DNA of 64,000 nucleotides, taken from assembly GCA_937922785.1 (NCBI GenBank), contig CALAJQ010000018.1, positions 186,001 to 250,000 on the forward strand. Direction: 5' to 3'. The notes beneath the pieces are model-generated. The model was not told where the DNA came from. It ran no database searches and saw only the letters and a program-made list of their open reading frames with translations. This stretch comes from an uncultured Acidimicrobiales bacterium (lineage in GTDB: Bacteria; Actinomycetota; Acidimicrobiia; Acidimicrobiales; SZUA-35). The stretch's first letter is position 1. Every line of letters starts with the position of its first letter. A program made the position numbers and the translations under genes. Below are positions 1 through 10,300 of the stretch, one piece after another.

Positions 1-86
1 GGTTCAGCTTGCTTTGGACGGGTGTGTCAAACGGCCGTGGTTAATTAAGGCTTGGTCGCTACGAAGGCGAGTACGGTTCAACAAGC

Positions 87-1349
87 ATGAAAACCGTCGC
101 TACAACTTCGCCGTCACAACGCGAGTATCGAATGGGGCGCCGTGAGCTGGTCGCCTTAGTTTCGGCGATGATGGCCTTTGGGGCGATGGGCATCGACTTC
201 ATGCTTTCGGCTTTCGATGAGATTCGGGTCGATTTCGACCTAGGCGTCAGCTCAACCGAGACGACTCGTGTGGTGACCGTCTATTTGTTGGGCTTGGCTT
301 TCGGGCAGCTTTTCTATGGTCCGCTGGCTGACCGGTTTGGCCGCAAACCGACCCTCTACGCAGGAGCCGCCGTCTACATGCTCGGCGCCGCCGGCGGAGC
401 ACTTGCTCCGACGTTTGACCTTCTGCTCATAAGTCGATTTGTGTGGGGTATCGGCGGAGCCGGAGCCCGAGTTGTTGCGGTCTCTATTGTTAGGGACCGA
501 TTCGAGGGTGCGGCGATGGCCAGCGCAATGTCGAACGTCATGGCAGTGTTCGTTCTGGTTCCGATCGTGGCTCCTTCTCTGGGGGCGCTGATTATCAGCG
601 TCGCACCATGGAGAGCAGTGTTCTGGACGTGCGCAGTATTTGCCGTCGTCATCGTGCTGTGGAGTCTGCGACTACGGGAAACTCTTGACCCAGTCAACCG
701 TCGGCCGCTAAATCCGTCGGCGATTTTGTCTGGGTACTGGCAAGTTTCGCGCACGCCCATCACCTTCGGTTACACCGTTTCGACCCTGTTCATCCAGGCG
801 GCCTTCACCGCTTATTTGGCCAGCTCGGAACTTGTGGTTGGGCAAGTCTTCGATCGCGAAGCGCAGTTTCCAGTCGTTTTCGGAGTGGTTGCTATCCTGT
901 TTGGTTTGGGCGCAATCATTAACGGGCGCATCGTCGAACGGCTTGGCATTGACGAGGTAGTCAACCGGGCATTCATTGTTCTGTTCGTCTTCGTGTCTGT
1001 GCTTTTGGTGATGACAGTGGTCAGTTCGGGTAGTCCGAACTTCTGGCTCTTCATGCCAGCAATTGGCCTGACTCTTAGTTGCTTCATGTTCCTTATGCCC
1101 AACCTCAATTCGGCGGCGATGGAACCTTTAGGCGCAATTGCCGGATCGGGTTCCGCACTCACCGGAGCAGTTCGGACTGCCGGCGGTGCTGTACTCGGCG
1201 GAGCTATCAGTGAGCAGGTCTCAACGTCAGTGACACCTCTTGTATTGGGGATCACCGCAATGACAGCGTTAGCGGCACTATCAGTTTGGCTAGTGCGAAA
1301 TCGTGCGGCCCGACTGGCTGATCGCAGTTTGGCAGCGGAGGTTGCCTAA
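87..1349 (+). CDS. MFS multidrug-type exporter (Bcr/CflA-like)
   Basis: The 420-residue hydrophobic protein has the length and about 12 membrane segments of a major facilitator superfamily drug:H+ antiporter. The loop after the second helix carries the classic motif A (GPLADRFGRKPTLY, about residues 78-91). The family exports small amphipathic compounds from the cytoplasm; the substrate cannot be read from sequence. The short N-terminus before helix 1 is basic and the C-terminal tail is hydrophilic, as usual. The stop overlaps the convergent gene on the other strand by 4 bases. No ribosome binding site is obvious upstream of the ATG. The MFS assignment is firm, the Bcr/CflA subgroup less so. 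Confidence 0.88.
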   Translation: MKTVATTSPSQREYRMGRRELVALVSAMMAFGAMGIDFMLSAFDEIRVDFDLGVSSTETTRVVTVYLLGLAFGQLFYGPLADRFGRKPTLYAGAAVYMLGAAGGALAPTFDLLLISRFVWGIGGAGARVVAVSIVRDRFEGAAMASAMSNVMAVFVLVPIVAPSLGALIISVAPWRAVFWTCAVFAVVIVLWSLRLRETLDPVNRRPLNPSAILSGYWQVSRTPITFGYTVSTLFIQAAFTAYLASSELVVGQVFDREAQFPVVFGVVAILFGLGAIINGRIVERLGIDEVVNRAFIVLFVFVSVLLVMTVVSSGSPNFWLFMPAIGLTLSCFMFLMPNLNSAAMEPLGAIAGSGSALTGAVRTAGGAVLGGAISEQVSTSVTPLVLGITAMTALAALSVWLVRNRAARLADRSLAAEVA

Positions 1350-1989
1350 GCGCCCCGGTAGCTGAGGACTAGTACTCGAGAGCCCGAGACTTGTTCTGCC
1401 AACTCCTGGGCGGCGGCTTCATTCCAACCCTGATACATCCAGCCGACGCTGTCGAGCGCGGCTTTGGCTTCGGTGACCGTTGCCGGTTCTGGTCGGACAA
1501 ACGCAATCAGAAACGAGCCAAGGCCGAGTAGTTCATAACCATGCTCGGTTCGCATGTGTTCGGCCAGCACGTAGTTTTGTGCCGGGGTTAGGTCGCCGCT
1601 GAAGTAGCCGTTGGGCGCCCCGACAATGGCATCGGTTGGGTATGGGACTGGCACGTGAAGACAAAGTGGGCGGCCGGTGAATGTGATGGCCGGGTTCCGG
1701 TTTGCCAGCAGCAGTTCTACCTCTTCTTCATCTATTGGAAGCAGTTGAGACCAGGTCTGGTCAAAGCTCAACTCTGCAACTACGGGATCTAGGTTGTTCT
1801 TTATGACCTCGACGTGTCGCTCCGGCGTCAGGCGGTAGGTCTCGTTGTAGGTAGCAAGTTCTTCGGCGCTCAAGATCGTTTCGTCAAAGCCAGCAAGCCA
1901 AGTAGATCGGCTAGCTCCCAGTCTCTAAAGGTCGTTGCCCCGAACGGGGCATCGAAGACTTCGCCGGGGGCATGTGTTTCAGAGTCCAT
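1346..1989 (-). CDS. hypothetical protein with an apparent frameshift
   Basis: One uninterrupted frame (1873 to 1346) gives 175 residues but has only a TTG start. Immediately upstream, in another frame, an ATG at 1989 behind AGGTGG opens 39 codons ending at TGA 1872-1870. The natural join is in the shared stretch near 1890-1900, where the first frame reads ADLLG and the second continues LAGFDETILSAEEL; one missing base there would restore a protein of about 213 residues. The C-terminal third (about the last 70 residues) loosely recalls the DUF4253 pattern, with a GYELLGL strand, an RPxxxxEAxxA helix and a terminal strand; this is a weak impression. Function unknown. The break may be a sequencing error, a real mutation or a translated upstream ORF. 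Confidence 0.55.
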
Positions 1990-2016
1990 TGCCACCTGAC
2001 CTTACAGGTGAGCTGT

Positions 2017-3333
2017 TCAGCTCTCAGTTCGAGGGTCGTTCACGGTTCCAGCAAACAGGATCACTTTGGATCCCCGGTCTCTGATTATGTAGAAGAACGG
2101 CCGGTTGATAGTGACAGTTGGTCCGTGAGATCCGGCAATTCCCACATCACTTGCAGCAGCCGCGGTTGTTCCTTTCTCGTCAACCTCGATCCGAGCTTTG
2201 TGATCAATCTGGCCGATGAAGAATCCGCCGTCTCCGCCTTCAAACATCGGGCTGAAATCGCCGGTGGTTGGTAATCCGAGTGGTTTGAGAGCCGCCAGTG
2301 CGTCAATCTTTTTCTCGAAGCTCCATTTCGGAAGTGCAAGGTGAATGCCTTGTTCCCGAAGCCCGTCCAGGATTTCCTCCAGCATGGCCAAGTCCAGGGA
2401 TGCTTCGAACTCGTCCATGTCGTCAGGCATGATCGCAACCATCGAAAGGTTGCCTCCGTCATAAGGCATCTCGACGGCCGAAACACCTAGCTCGTCACTT
2501 AGAAACTGGGGGAGATAGTCGTCGTGGCCAAAGAACGGCACCTCGATCGATTCGCCATCGCGGGTCCTGAACGAGTCCTTTTGTTTGTCGGTGAAGGTCA
2601 CGCCCCAATCCGCCTTCAGGAAGATTGCGTTCACGAGGGCGATCACTGTGTTCGGGCTGAAAGACTTGACCAGTTCTTCGATGAAACCGTCAGTCTGTTC
2701 TGACACCCAATCGTTAACAGCGGCGGCCACTTCGTCGCCTCTAGTTGCGAAGTCCGCCTCGGCCACGGTGGCCCCGTACTCTCCGACAGCGATGTCAAGG
2801 AACTCTTCGGTTACTCCGAGGCCTGGTTGCACGAAGAGGCTGTTAGCTGTCTTCAAGGCCAATTTGTCGGTAGTTCGATCTTCGAGAATCTTGTCCAGAG
2901 CGTTGATAGCCGGGTGAATTCCGACAGGGTCGACGTCGGGCACGCCCAATACCTGGGCCAGGCCCGAGCGGAGGTCACCAGCTGTTCCGGCCATTGTCAT
3001 CGATAGGGCTGTGGCAAGGCTGTAGGGCCCAACGATCACGTTCTCAGTTCCGGTCACCGCAGCACGGTGTAGATCCAACGCAAACTGATTAAACCCGGCC
3101 GTCACTTGGTCAACGTCCACACCATCAGCCGCCGGGTTGGGGTTTCGACCTCGCCTCGTCCCGAATATCTCGCGAACCGCAGCATCGTCGCCTCCGTCCA
3201 GAACAGATCCGGCAGAACTATCGCCGACCAGATCGGATCCACATGAGGCCAACAGCCAAGCCAGCGCACCAAGACTGGTGGCGTTGAACTGACGGCGAGA
3301 AAGGTTTGACGGGCGCGTTCTAGAATCAGCCAT
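2017..3333 (-). CDS. serpin-family protease inhibitor, predicted lipoprotein
   Basis: This is a 438-residue serpin (start at ATG 3333 rather than 3384, so that the signal sequence comes first). The N-terminus has a twin-arginine-like SRRQFN followed by a hydrophobic stretch and a lipobox (WLLASC), so the protein is probably exported folded and lipid-anchored outside the membrane. Serpin landmarks are NAIFLKADWGVTF (breach/shutter region), the hinge EVDEKGTTAAAAS and the C-terminal NRPFFYIIRD. The alanine-rich hinge is the hallmark of inhibitory serpins, which trap serine or cysteine proteases. By spacing from the hinge glutamate, P1 would fall near the serine of GSHG, which is an inference. 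No partner protease lies beside it; the nearest is the trypsin-like gene at 15005. Confidence 0.9.
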   Translation of the reverse strand: MADSRTRPSNLSRRQFNATSLGALAWLLASCGSDLVGDSSAGSVLDGGDDAAVREIFGTRRGRNPNPAADGVDVDQVTAGFNQFALDLHRAAVTGTENVIVGPYSLATALSMTMAGTAGDLRSGLAQVLGVPDVDPVGIHPAINALDKILEDRTTDKLALKTANSLFVQPGLGVTEEFLDIAVGEYGATVAEADFATRGDEVAAAVNDWVSEQTDGFIEELVKSFSPNTVIALVNAIFLKADWGVTFTDKQKDSFRTRDGESIEVPFFGHDDYLPQFLSDELGVSAVEMPYDGGNLSMVAIMPDDMDEFEASLDLAMLEEILDGLREQGIHLALPKWSFEKKIDALAALKPLGLPTTGDFSPMFEGGDGGFFIGQIDHKARIEVDEKGTTAAAASDVGIAGSHGPTVTINRPFFYIIRDRGSKVILFAGTVNDPRTES

Positions 3334-3404
3334 ATTGGGTAGACGCCTGCGACCAGTGTTTGGTTCCCCGGACCGAGGGACCATCTAGATCACGGCCAAT
3401 CCGT

Positions 3405-3509
3405 ACCGACCTGGGAACCAGCCACAATTCCGAAACCGACCTGGCTACCAGCCGGGTTTGACTGGGTACACCGCCAGTTCGGATTTTTTGACTGGGTACA
3501 CCGCCAGAA
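3405..3509. repeat. dispersed repeat cluster, copy 1
   Basis: The spacer between the serpin start and the next gene's stop is built from two short motifs. The first, GACCTGG-CTA/GAA-CCAGCC, occurs twice (about 3408-3422 and 3438-3452); the second, TTTGACTGGGTACACCGCC followed by AG, occurs twice (from 3456 and 3487). Both contain CTGG...CCAG arms that could fold into small hairpins. A 31-base stretch beginning ACCAGCCGGGTTTG (3447-3477) is identical to one at 22326-22356 in copy 2. Although open in one frame, no start or family resemblance supports a peptide. Confidence 0.85.
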
Positions 3510-3541
3510 CGGAGGTCAGAACGGGGGCTTTGCGGGCTTGG

Positions 3542-6037
3542 TTATGCGGCAGCTCGGGCTTTGAAGACTTCGATTGAGCCCATGTAGGTGGCGTAGGCGA
3601 GATCGGCGACATCGGCTGGAGGCATGGGTTTGGCCATAAGGAAACCCTGCCCGAACTGTGAACCCAAGTTCTGCATCTTGTTGAGTTGTTCTGTGGTTTC
3701 GATGCCCTCAGCAACGATTTGCAGATCCAGAATTTGGGCTAGAGCGACGATCGTCTCAAGCAGTGATTGGGCTGCTGCGTCATCGGCCCCGACGAAGGCT
3801 CGGTCGATTTTCAAAATGTCGAAGTCAAGAGTCTGGAGCTGACTCAGCGAAGAGTAGCCGGTGCCGAAATCGTCTATAGCTAGCTTGACGCCCATGTCGG
3901 TCAACTCACCTAAGCACGACTTAGCCACTTCGACGTTGTCCATCATGGCAGTCTCGGTTATCTCTACGACCAATGCCGAAGGAGGCAGATTGTTCGCTGC
4001 AAGCTCTTTGCTCACCAATTCGAACAGACCGACTCGTGAAAGGTCTAGGGCCGACACGTTGACTCCAAGCTGGATGTCGGTGAGTGCAGGGTCACCTGAA
4101 TGTCTCCACCGGCCCAGCTGCATGCAGGCCTTACGAAGAACGACTGTGTCTATCTCACCGATCAGGCCTAGCTCTTCGGCCATTGGCAGGAAATGGCCGG
4201 GCGCTAGAAGGCCACGGGAGGGGTGTTGCCAACGGACAAGCGCTTCAACCGAATCAACAAGGCCAGTTCGCAAGTTCCAAACAGGTTGGTAGTGGACCAC
4301 GAACTGGTCCTCGATCAGTGCCTGCTCAAGTTCCTCTTTGAGGACGATGCGAGCAATGAAGTCCACTCTCATCTGGCTTCTGTATTGAATGTACTGGCCC
4401 CCGCCAGAGCGTTTCGCTTGGTACATCGCCAAGTCAGCATCGGTCATCACCGATTCTGTGTCGGGAGCGTCAAAGTCAGGTCCGGCGACGCCAATGCTCG
4501 CTGTCAGTTGCACAACCCCAGTCTCGTCGTTGATTGGAGCTCCTATCGCCAGAAGCATTCGTTCGGCGAAGTGTTCAATTGACATGTCCTCGGGAGGTCT
4601 AAGCATGATGGCGAACTCGTCGCCACCAATTCGCGCAAGCAGGTCAGGCTTTCGAAGGGCGCTTGAGATTCGTTCTGCTACTTGAATCAACAGCCGGTCA
4701 CCGGCTTGGTGGCCTCGTGCGTCGTTGACGTCTTTGAAGCCGTCAATGTCGATCATCAGCACACACACCTTGCCCTGTCCATCTGCCAATGCTTGAGCGA
4801 GGTGTCGTTGGAACGCTGGCCGATTTAACAATCCGGTAAGCGGGTCGTGATCGGCCTGGTGTCGTAGATGCTGAGTCTGGAGCACTTCTGCGCTGAGCAG
4901 TTCTTGAGCCTGTCGTTGGGCATCGACCAGGTCAGTAACGTCGTGGGCATTAAGTATCAGCCCGCCAATTCGGTGATCTTGGGTGCGGTCCCGGGCGCTG
5001 ACTTCCATCACCCGACAGGCTTCGCCAGCGCGAAGCATTCTGATCTGTGCTCGAACCGAAGCGCCCGATGCTAAGGCTGCCTGAGCTAACAGCTCGTCCA
5101 ATTCGACGTGGTCTTCAGGATGCACAAGAGTCCAGATCGATTCACCGATAAGCGTTCCCGCGCTGCGCTGCAAAACCTGGTTGGCGGCCGAGCTAACGAA
5201 ACTGAGATTCATGTCCGAGTCGATCACCATGGCAACATCGGAAGAGCTTTCGGTGAGAGTTCGCATTCTAGTGTCAGCAAGTTCGACGGCGGCCAGTTGG
5301 CGTTGGGACTCGAGCGACTCAACTCTGCGCTGCCAGCGGCGAAATGCTCGCCAGGTCCAAGCAAAGATCCCGGTTGAAAGCGCTAGTGCCAATGCGCAAA
5401 GCCGAAGAGCGAGGCCAGCGTCGGATCTCTCGCTAGCGATGCCTGCAGCGATTCCTGCTCTCATATCTTCGCGTAGGTCCTCCAGCCCTGATGCGTAGCT
5501 TGCCTTGTTGGACTCATATTGAGCGGACCAAAGAATTTCCGACGCTTCATCGGTTCTACCCTGGCGGGCAAGATCCAATGCTCTAGTTTCGGCTTGCACC
5601 AGGAAACGGTTCGAGTCTTCGACGCGGTTGAGGCCTTCTAGCGAGAACGCGCCAGAGTTGCTGAGCGCGCGGATCTCGTCAATGGATCTGTCCAGCTCGT
5701 CAACTGCGGCTACATATCGAGTCTCCCAGCGAGGTTCACCAGTGCCAGCAGCAAGGCGAGCAGATTGGGTCAGCAGTTCGTCGTAGTAGGCGATCTCGCC
5801 GGCCAGTCGCTCCGCGGGAATGAAGCTAGATTCCAGTTGCTGGGCAGAGATCAGCCGGGCGCGGGCTCCGAGGCCCAATGCTGCGATTAGAGCCAGGCTC
5901 ACCACAAACGACAAAACAAGCAGCATGCCAGGGCCTACACCATGGTCGGTATGTTGGGTCTTGTCTTCTGTGGATACAGGCACCAAGTCACTATCGTCAG
6001 CTGAAGCAGTGCTCTTTAGCGAAGCATCAGCATGCAT
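3542..6037 (-). CDS. membrane-anchored PAS-GGDEF-EAL cyclic-di-GMP protein
   Basis: The 831-residue sensor has a membrane segment at about 37-57, an extracytoplasmic helical region, a second membrane segment at about 206-228, a PAS domain at about 257-375, a GGDEF domain at about 395-560 and an EAL domain at about 560-815. The cyclase active site is intact (RIGGDEF, about 468-474) and an inhibitory RxxD (RKPD) sits five residues before it. The phosphodiesterase shows EALVRW (about 597) and DDFGTGYSSL. Both synthesis and degradation of c-di-GMP are therefore possible. ATG 6037 is chosen because the upstream extension overlaps the promoter of the divergent gene and lacks domain content. The PilZ protein at 14499 is a possible c-di-GMP receptor in the same window. 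Confidence 0.95.
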   Translation of the reverse strand: MHADASLKSTASADDSDLVPVSTEDKTQHTDHGVGPGMLLVLSFVVSLALIAALGLGARARLISAQQLESSFIPAERLAGEIAYYDELLTQSARLAAGTGEPRWETRYVAAVDELDRSIDEIRALSNSGAFSLEGLNRVEDSNRFLVQAETRALDLARQGRTDEASEILWSAQYESNKASYASGLEDLREDMRAGIAAGIASERSDAGLALRLCALALALSTGIFAWTWRAFRRWQRRVESLESQRQLAAVELADTRMRTLTESSSDVAMVIDSDMNLSFVSSAANQVLQRSAGTLIGESIWTLVHPEDHVELDELLAQAALASGASVRAQIRMLRAGEACRVMEVSARDRTQDHRIGGLILNAHDVTDLVDAQRQAQELLSAEVLQTQHLRHQADHDPLTGLLNRPAFQRHLAQALADGQGKVCVLMIDIDGFKDVNDARGHQAGDRLLIQVAERISSALRKPDLLARIGGDEFAIMLRPPEDMSIEHFAERMLLAIGAPINDETGVVQLTASIGVAGPDFDAPDTESVMTDADLAMYQAKRSGGGQYIQYRSQMRVDFIARIVLKEELEQALIEDQFVVHYQPVWNLRTGLVDSVEALVRWQHPSRGLLAPGHFLPMAEELGLIGEIDTVVLRKACMQLGRWRHSGDPALTDIQLGVNVSALDLSRVGLFELVSKELAANNLPPSALVVEITETAMMDNVEVAKSCLGELTDMGVKLAIDDFGTGYSSLSQLQTLDFDILKIDRAFVGADDAAAQSLLETIVALAQILDLQIVAEGIETTEQLNKMQNLGSQFGQGFLMAKPMPPADVADLAYATYMGSIEVFKARAAA

Positions 6038-6099
6038 CTTGAATCTGTTCTCATGTTGCCAATAGCGAGACCATAGATCCTTGGCAGATATGGTTAAAT

Positions 6100-7329
6100 A
6101 TGGCTGAAATAGATGGTGTTCGACTGGTTGACAGCTTGCAGAAGCTTCGTTCGTTTGGGGCAAATGGAACCGGGGTTGTTCGCCCAACATTCTCTGCAAT
6201 CGATATGGAGGCCCGAGCCTGGCTTAGGGCTCAGATGCGTGACGCTGGCCTGGATGCGGTGGTTGACGGTGCCGGCAACGTCTTTGGGAAGTCTCCTAAC
6301 CCAGGTCCGACCTTGGTAATCGGCTCTCATTCAGACACTCAACCCAACGGCGGATGGCTTGATGGCGCCATGGGAGTTATGTACGGAATTGAGATCGCTC
6401 GGGCGCTTCTAGCCGATCCGTCAACAGCGCATTTGGCCATTGACGCTGTGGCCTGGTCAGACGAGGAAGCCACCTATACCAGCTGTCTCGGCAGTAGATC
6501 TTTTGTCGGTGAGCTTGATGACAAGGCCTTGGCTGACACCAACGCTGAAGGCGAAACCGTCAGCGATGCGATTGCTCGGGTTGGCCTTAGTGATGTCCCG
6601 CAGGTCCGGTTCGATTCAGGTCGCCATATTGGATACCTAGAGGCTCACATAGAGCAAGGCCCTCATTTAGAGGAGTCCGATTTGTTGATTGGGGCTGTCA
6701 CCTCAATTGTCGGCATCCGAGGATTTGAGATCACGTTCACTGGCGAACAGAATCACGCTGGGACTACCCCCATGCATCGACGCAAAGACGCAGGCGTCGC
6801 GATGTTCGAGTTCGCAACAAGGGCGGCCAAGCGGATTGCTTCGGTAGCGGGTCCAAAGACAGTGTGGACATTTGGTGATGCCAGGCTCGAACCCGGTGCG
6901 CCAAGCATTATTCCCGGCGTTGCTCGATTGGTGCTTCAGTTCAGGGACGCTGACGACGCAATCCTCGAGTCAATCGCTGGTGTTGTACAAGAACTGGCAG
7001 CAGAGATGAACAACGAGCAGGGCGTCGTGATCTCCGCGCCACCAGGACGTTCACCGATTCTGCCCACCCACATGGATGAAGGACTACGCACCCATATAGA
7101 ACGCGCCGCTGAATCCCGGGTCCCGGGTAAATGGGTCGCCATGCCGAGTGCAGCTGGGCACGATCCGATGGTTCTTTCAAACCACTTGCCGTGCGCGATG
7201 TTGTTCATTCCCAGCATCGGGGGAGTGAGCCACGACTTTTCCGAGGACTCACTGACCCCCGACATTGTTCTCGGTTGTCAGGTTCTTGCTGACGCTGCAG
7301 CGTCGATTTTGTCTGAAGCGCAGCCTTAG
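6100..7329 (+). CDS. M20-family amidohydrolase (hydantoinase/carbamoylase type)
   Basis: The 409-residue enzyme belongs to the Zn-dependent N-carbamoyl-amino-acid hydrolase, allantoate amidohydrolase and beta-ureidopropionase group. The dinuclear metal site is visible: GSHSDTQPNGGWLDGAMGV (about 76-94, His and bridging Asp), WSDEEATYTSCLGS (Glu pair), HIEQGPHLEES and the C-terminal AAGHDPMVL/GVSHDFSED segment with the last histidine ligands. The dimerisation-domain motif NHAGTTPMHRRKDA is also present. The family hydrolyses ureido or amide bonds in purine, pyrimidine and hydantoin catabolism; the precise substrate is not decided by these motifs. It is divergent from the c-di-GMP gene (62-base gap) and overlaps the next gene tail-to-tail by 4 bases. 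Confidence 0.9.
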   Translation: MAEIDGVRLVDSLQKLRSFGANGTGVVRPTFSAIDMEARAWLRAQMRDAGLDAVVDGAGNVFGKSPNPGPTLVIGSHSDTQPNGGWLDGAMGVMYGIEIARALLADPSTAHLAIDAVAWSDEEATYTSCLGSRSFVGELDDKALADTNAEGETVSDAIARVGLSDVPQVRFDSGRHIGYLEAHIEQGPHLEESDLLIGAVTSIVGIRGFEITFTGEQNHAGTTPMHRRKDAGVAMFEFATRAAKRIASVAGPKTVWTFGDARLEPGAPSIIPGVARLVLQFRDADDAILESIAGVVQELAAEMNNEQGVVISAPPGRSPILPTHMDEGLRTHIERAAESRVPGKWVAMPSAAGHDPMVLSNHLPCAMLFIPSIGGVSHDFSEDSLTPDIVLGCQVLADAAASILSEAQP

Positions 7330-10300
7330 ACGCCGATTGTCCCAATGCCTAACGCATCGACCGCGGTATTAAGCGCTGCCAGATCGCCGTCCATCAACGC
7401 TGTTAGCGCCGCTAGTTCAGTGTCGATCTGACCCGCAAGCTTTTCATAGACAGCGTGGGATTGAACAGTGGGCTTGGCATCGGCGCTTGCAACCACCGGT
7501 GGCAATCCCGAAAGCTTTTCAAACAGCATCTCCCGATAGTTCAGCGTGTCACCGGGCGAGGTTAGTTCTTCCTGAACCAGCTTCGCCTCGATAGCGTCGA
7601 GCTTGTCGGTCAGCTCCTTGGCTGAAGCTATGCAGCCTGCGCCTGCTTCGTTTCCTTCAAGTCGATCACACCAGGCCGACAGTTGCGCTTTGAGGCTACG
7701 ACTGTTGTTTACTGCAGTGGCGACCTCAGAAAGCTTGCCTTGAATCTTCATCTGAAGATCGAACTGCTCGGCCAAGTCCGCATCGCTGGCAGTGACACGA
7801 GGGTCTTTAACAAGGTCGAAGTTCTGAGTCATTGACCAGTCACCGATGGTTAGCTCGGCGGTGTAAGTGCCTGGCTTCGCCAACGGTCCAAGCGGTCGTC
7901 CGTGGAACTCGGTGTCAACCATCTTTACGCCGGCGGGGTAGGTCATATCCCACTGGAACTGATTCATTCCTGCGTTGGCTGTGATGTAGAAACCGTTGCG
8001 ATCCTTCTTGTCTTCGGGAATCACACTGCTGAAGGACCCGACCTCGTTGCCGTCGCTGTCGCTGATAGTCAGGACGGCCTCGTCCTCGGGCGCTTCTTCC
8101 AGGTAGTAAGTGATTCGAGCGCCTCGAACCAGGTCTTCGCCAGCGTCGATAACCCGGCGGGTGGCGTGGCCGGTCTCTTCCTCGGTTTCGTAGAAGGTGG
8201 CGTTGTTGCCAATAGTGACGTCGTAGTTCTTGCCGCCAGGCGTTCCCCGGAAGTCGGCAAAGAGGTGTGGCGGTGTGCGCACCACATCACGAGGTTTAAG
8301 TAGATGGTTGGATGCCTTCAGCAGATCGTCTTGCATCTGGTGAAGTTGAGTCAAATCATCCAGAATCCAGAACGAGCGGCCATGGGTCGCTACAACCAGA
8401 TCTGTGTCTTTGACGACCATGTCATAGATGGGAGTCACCGGCAGGTTGTTCTGAAGCGGCTGCCAGTTGTCGCCATCGTCGAACGAAACAAATAGCCCTA
8501 ACTCGGTGCCCACATACAAAAGGCCTTGCCGGTTGGGATCTTCGCGGATGACGCGGCAGAAGTCGGATTCGGGAAGGCCAGAATCGATCCGGTTCCACGA
8601 GCTGCCGAAATCGGTGGTCTTGAAAACGTAGGGTCCGTAGTCGCCGTTCTTGTGGCGAGCAGCCGTCATGTAGACCGTGCCGTTGTTGTGTGGCGATTCA
8701 GCCAACATAGTGACTTGCGAGAACTTCTCGAGGCCGCTGGGCGTCACATCCTCCCAACTGCCACCGTCGTTCTTGGAGACGTGGATCTTGCCGTCATCAG
8801 AGCCGGTCATCAGCCAGCCTTGCTGGTGAGCCGAAGGCAAGAATGAGAAGATCGTGGCATACATTTCTGCGCCTGCTGTGTCCATCGTTAGCGGACCCGA
8901 TACGCCCATTGTGTCTGGATCGGCGTAGGTGAGATCCGGGCTGATTTCCTCCCAGCTGTGGCCCTCATTCGACGAGCGGAACACCTTGTTGCCTGTTGCG
9001 TACAGGACGTTTGAGTCCTGCGGCGAGAACATGATGGGGTAGGTCCATTGAAAGCGGACGTCAGCAGTGTTGCCGTCATGAGCGCCTTCAGGCCAAACGC
9101 TAATCAGTTGGGTCTGACCAGTCTTGTGGTCATAACGCTGGAGGGCATCGCCGCCACCAGGGGAACTTCCGATCGCTCCCACATACACGATGTCTGGATC
9201 GCCTGGCTTGACGGCGACGTAACCGCTCTCGGCAGTACCCGGCGCGTAACACTCGCCCCAGTTGATGGCGCCGGTGCCGGTTGATGAAGGCACCGAGATG
9301 CTGGAGTTGTCTTGCTGAGATCCGTAAACGCGATAGGGGTACTGGTCGTCGGTGGCGACGTGGTAGAACTGCGCCGTCAGCTGGTTGTAAATGGTGCTCC
9401 AGGAGTTGCCGGCGTTCAGCGAAACCCAAGCGCCACCGTCGTCGCCGCCAATCATGCGGTCTGGGTTCTTGGGATCAATCCATAGGGCGTGGTTATCACC
9501 GTGGGGGGTGAAGAACTGTTCGAAGTTCTGCCCTCCGTCGACCGACTTCCATGCCTTCATGTTGAACACAAAAACCGTGTCAGCGTCGGTTGGGTGAGCG
9601 ATGACGTGCATGTAGTACCAAGGGCGCCAGGCCAGTTCGGGATCCGAGGAAACCTTTGCCCAGGAGTCACCAAAGTCATCGCTGCGGTAAAGACCTCGCT
9701 TGCGACCCTGTGCTTCGACTAAGGCAAATACTCGTCCGGACTGCGCTGGCGAAATGGCTACCCCAATCTTGCCGACGTCGCCTGCGGGCATACCTTTTGC
9801 TGCGGTGACGTTTTCCCAAGTGTCTCCGCCATCCTTGGACCGCCAAAGGCCGGAATCGGGTCCGCCGGAGTTGATTGACCAGAAGTTACGTCGAGCCTGC
9901 CAGATTGTGGCAAACAGAATTCGTGGGTTGTTCGGGTCGATAGAGATGTCTGCAGCGCCAGCTCCGTCACTTACGTGAAGAACTTGTTCCCAGTTCTTGC
10001 CGCCGTCGGTGGAGCGGTAGACGCCGCGCTCGGAGTTGTCGATTGACATGTGGCCCTGGGCTGCGACATACACAATGTCTGGGTTTGTCGGGTGAACACG
10101 AATTTCGCCAATGTGACGAGAGTCGGCTAGGCCGATGTGACTCCAAGTAAGCCCAGCGTCGGTTGATTTGTACATGCCGTCGCCGTGGGAAACGTCAATT
10201 CGGATGGTCGCTTCTCCGGTGCCTGCGTAAATCACGTTGCCATCCGAAGGAGCCACCGCTAGCGCGCCAATTGAGGATGAGGTCATGAAGCCGTCTGAGA

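Noticed and set aside
1-86. Possible 3' end of an upstream gene at the left edge
   Set aside because: Fifteen codons before a stop in one frame are too few to support a gene.
812-1255. Minus-strand ORF of 147 codons inside the MFS gene
   Set aside because: Composition is typical of an antisense frame, with no motif or ribosome site.
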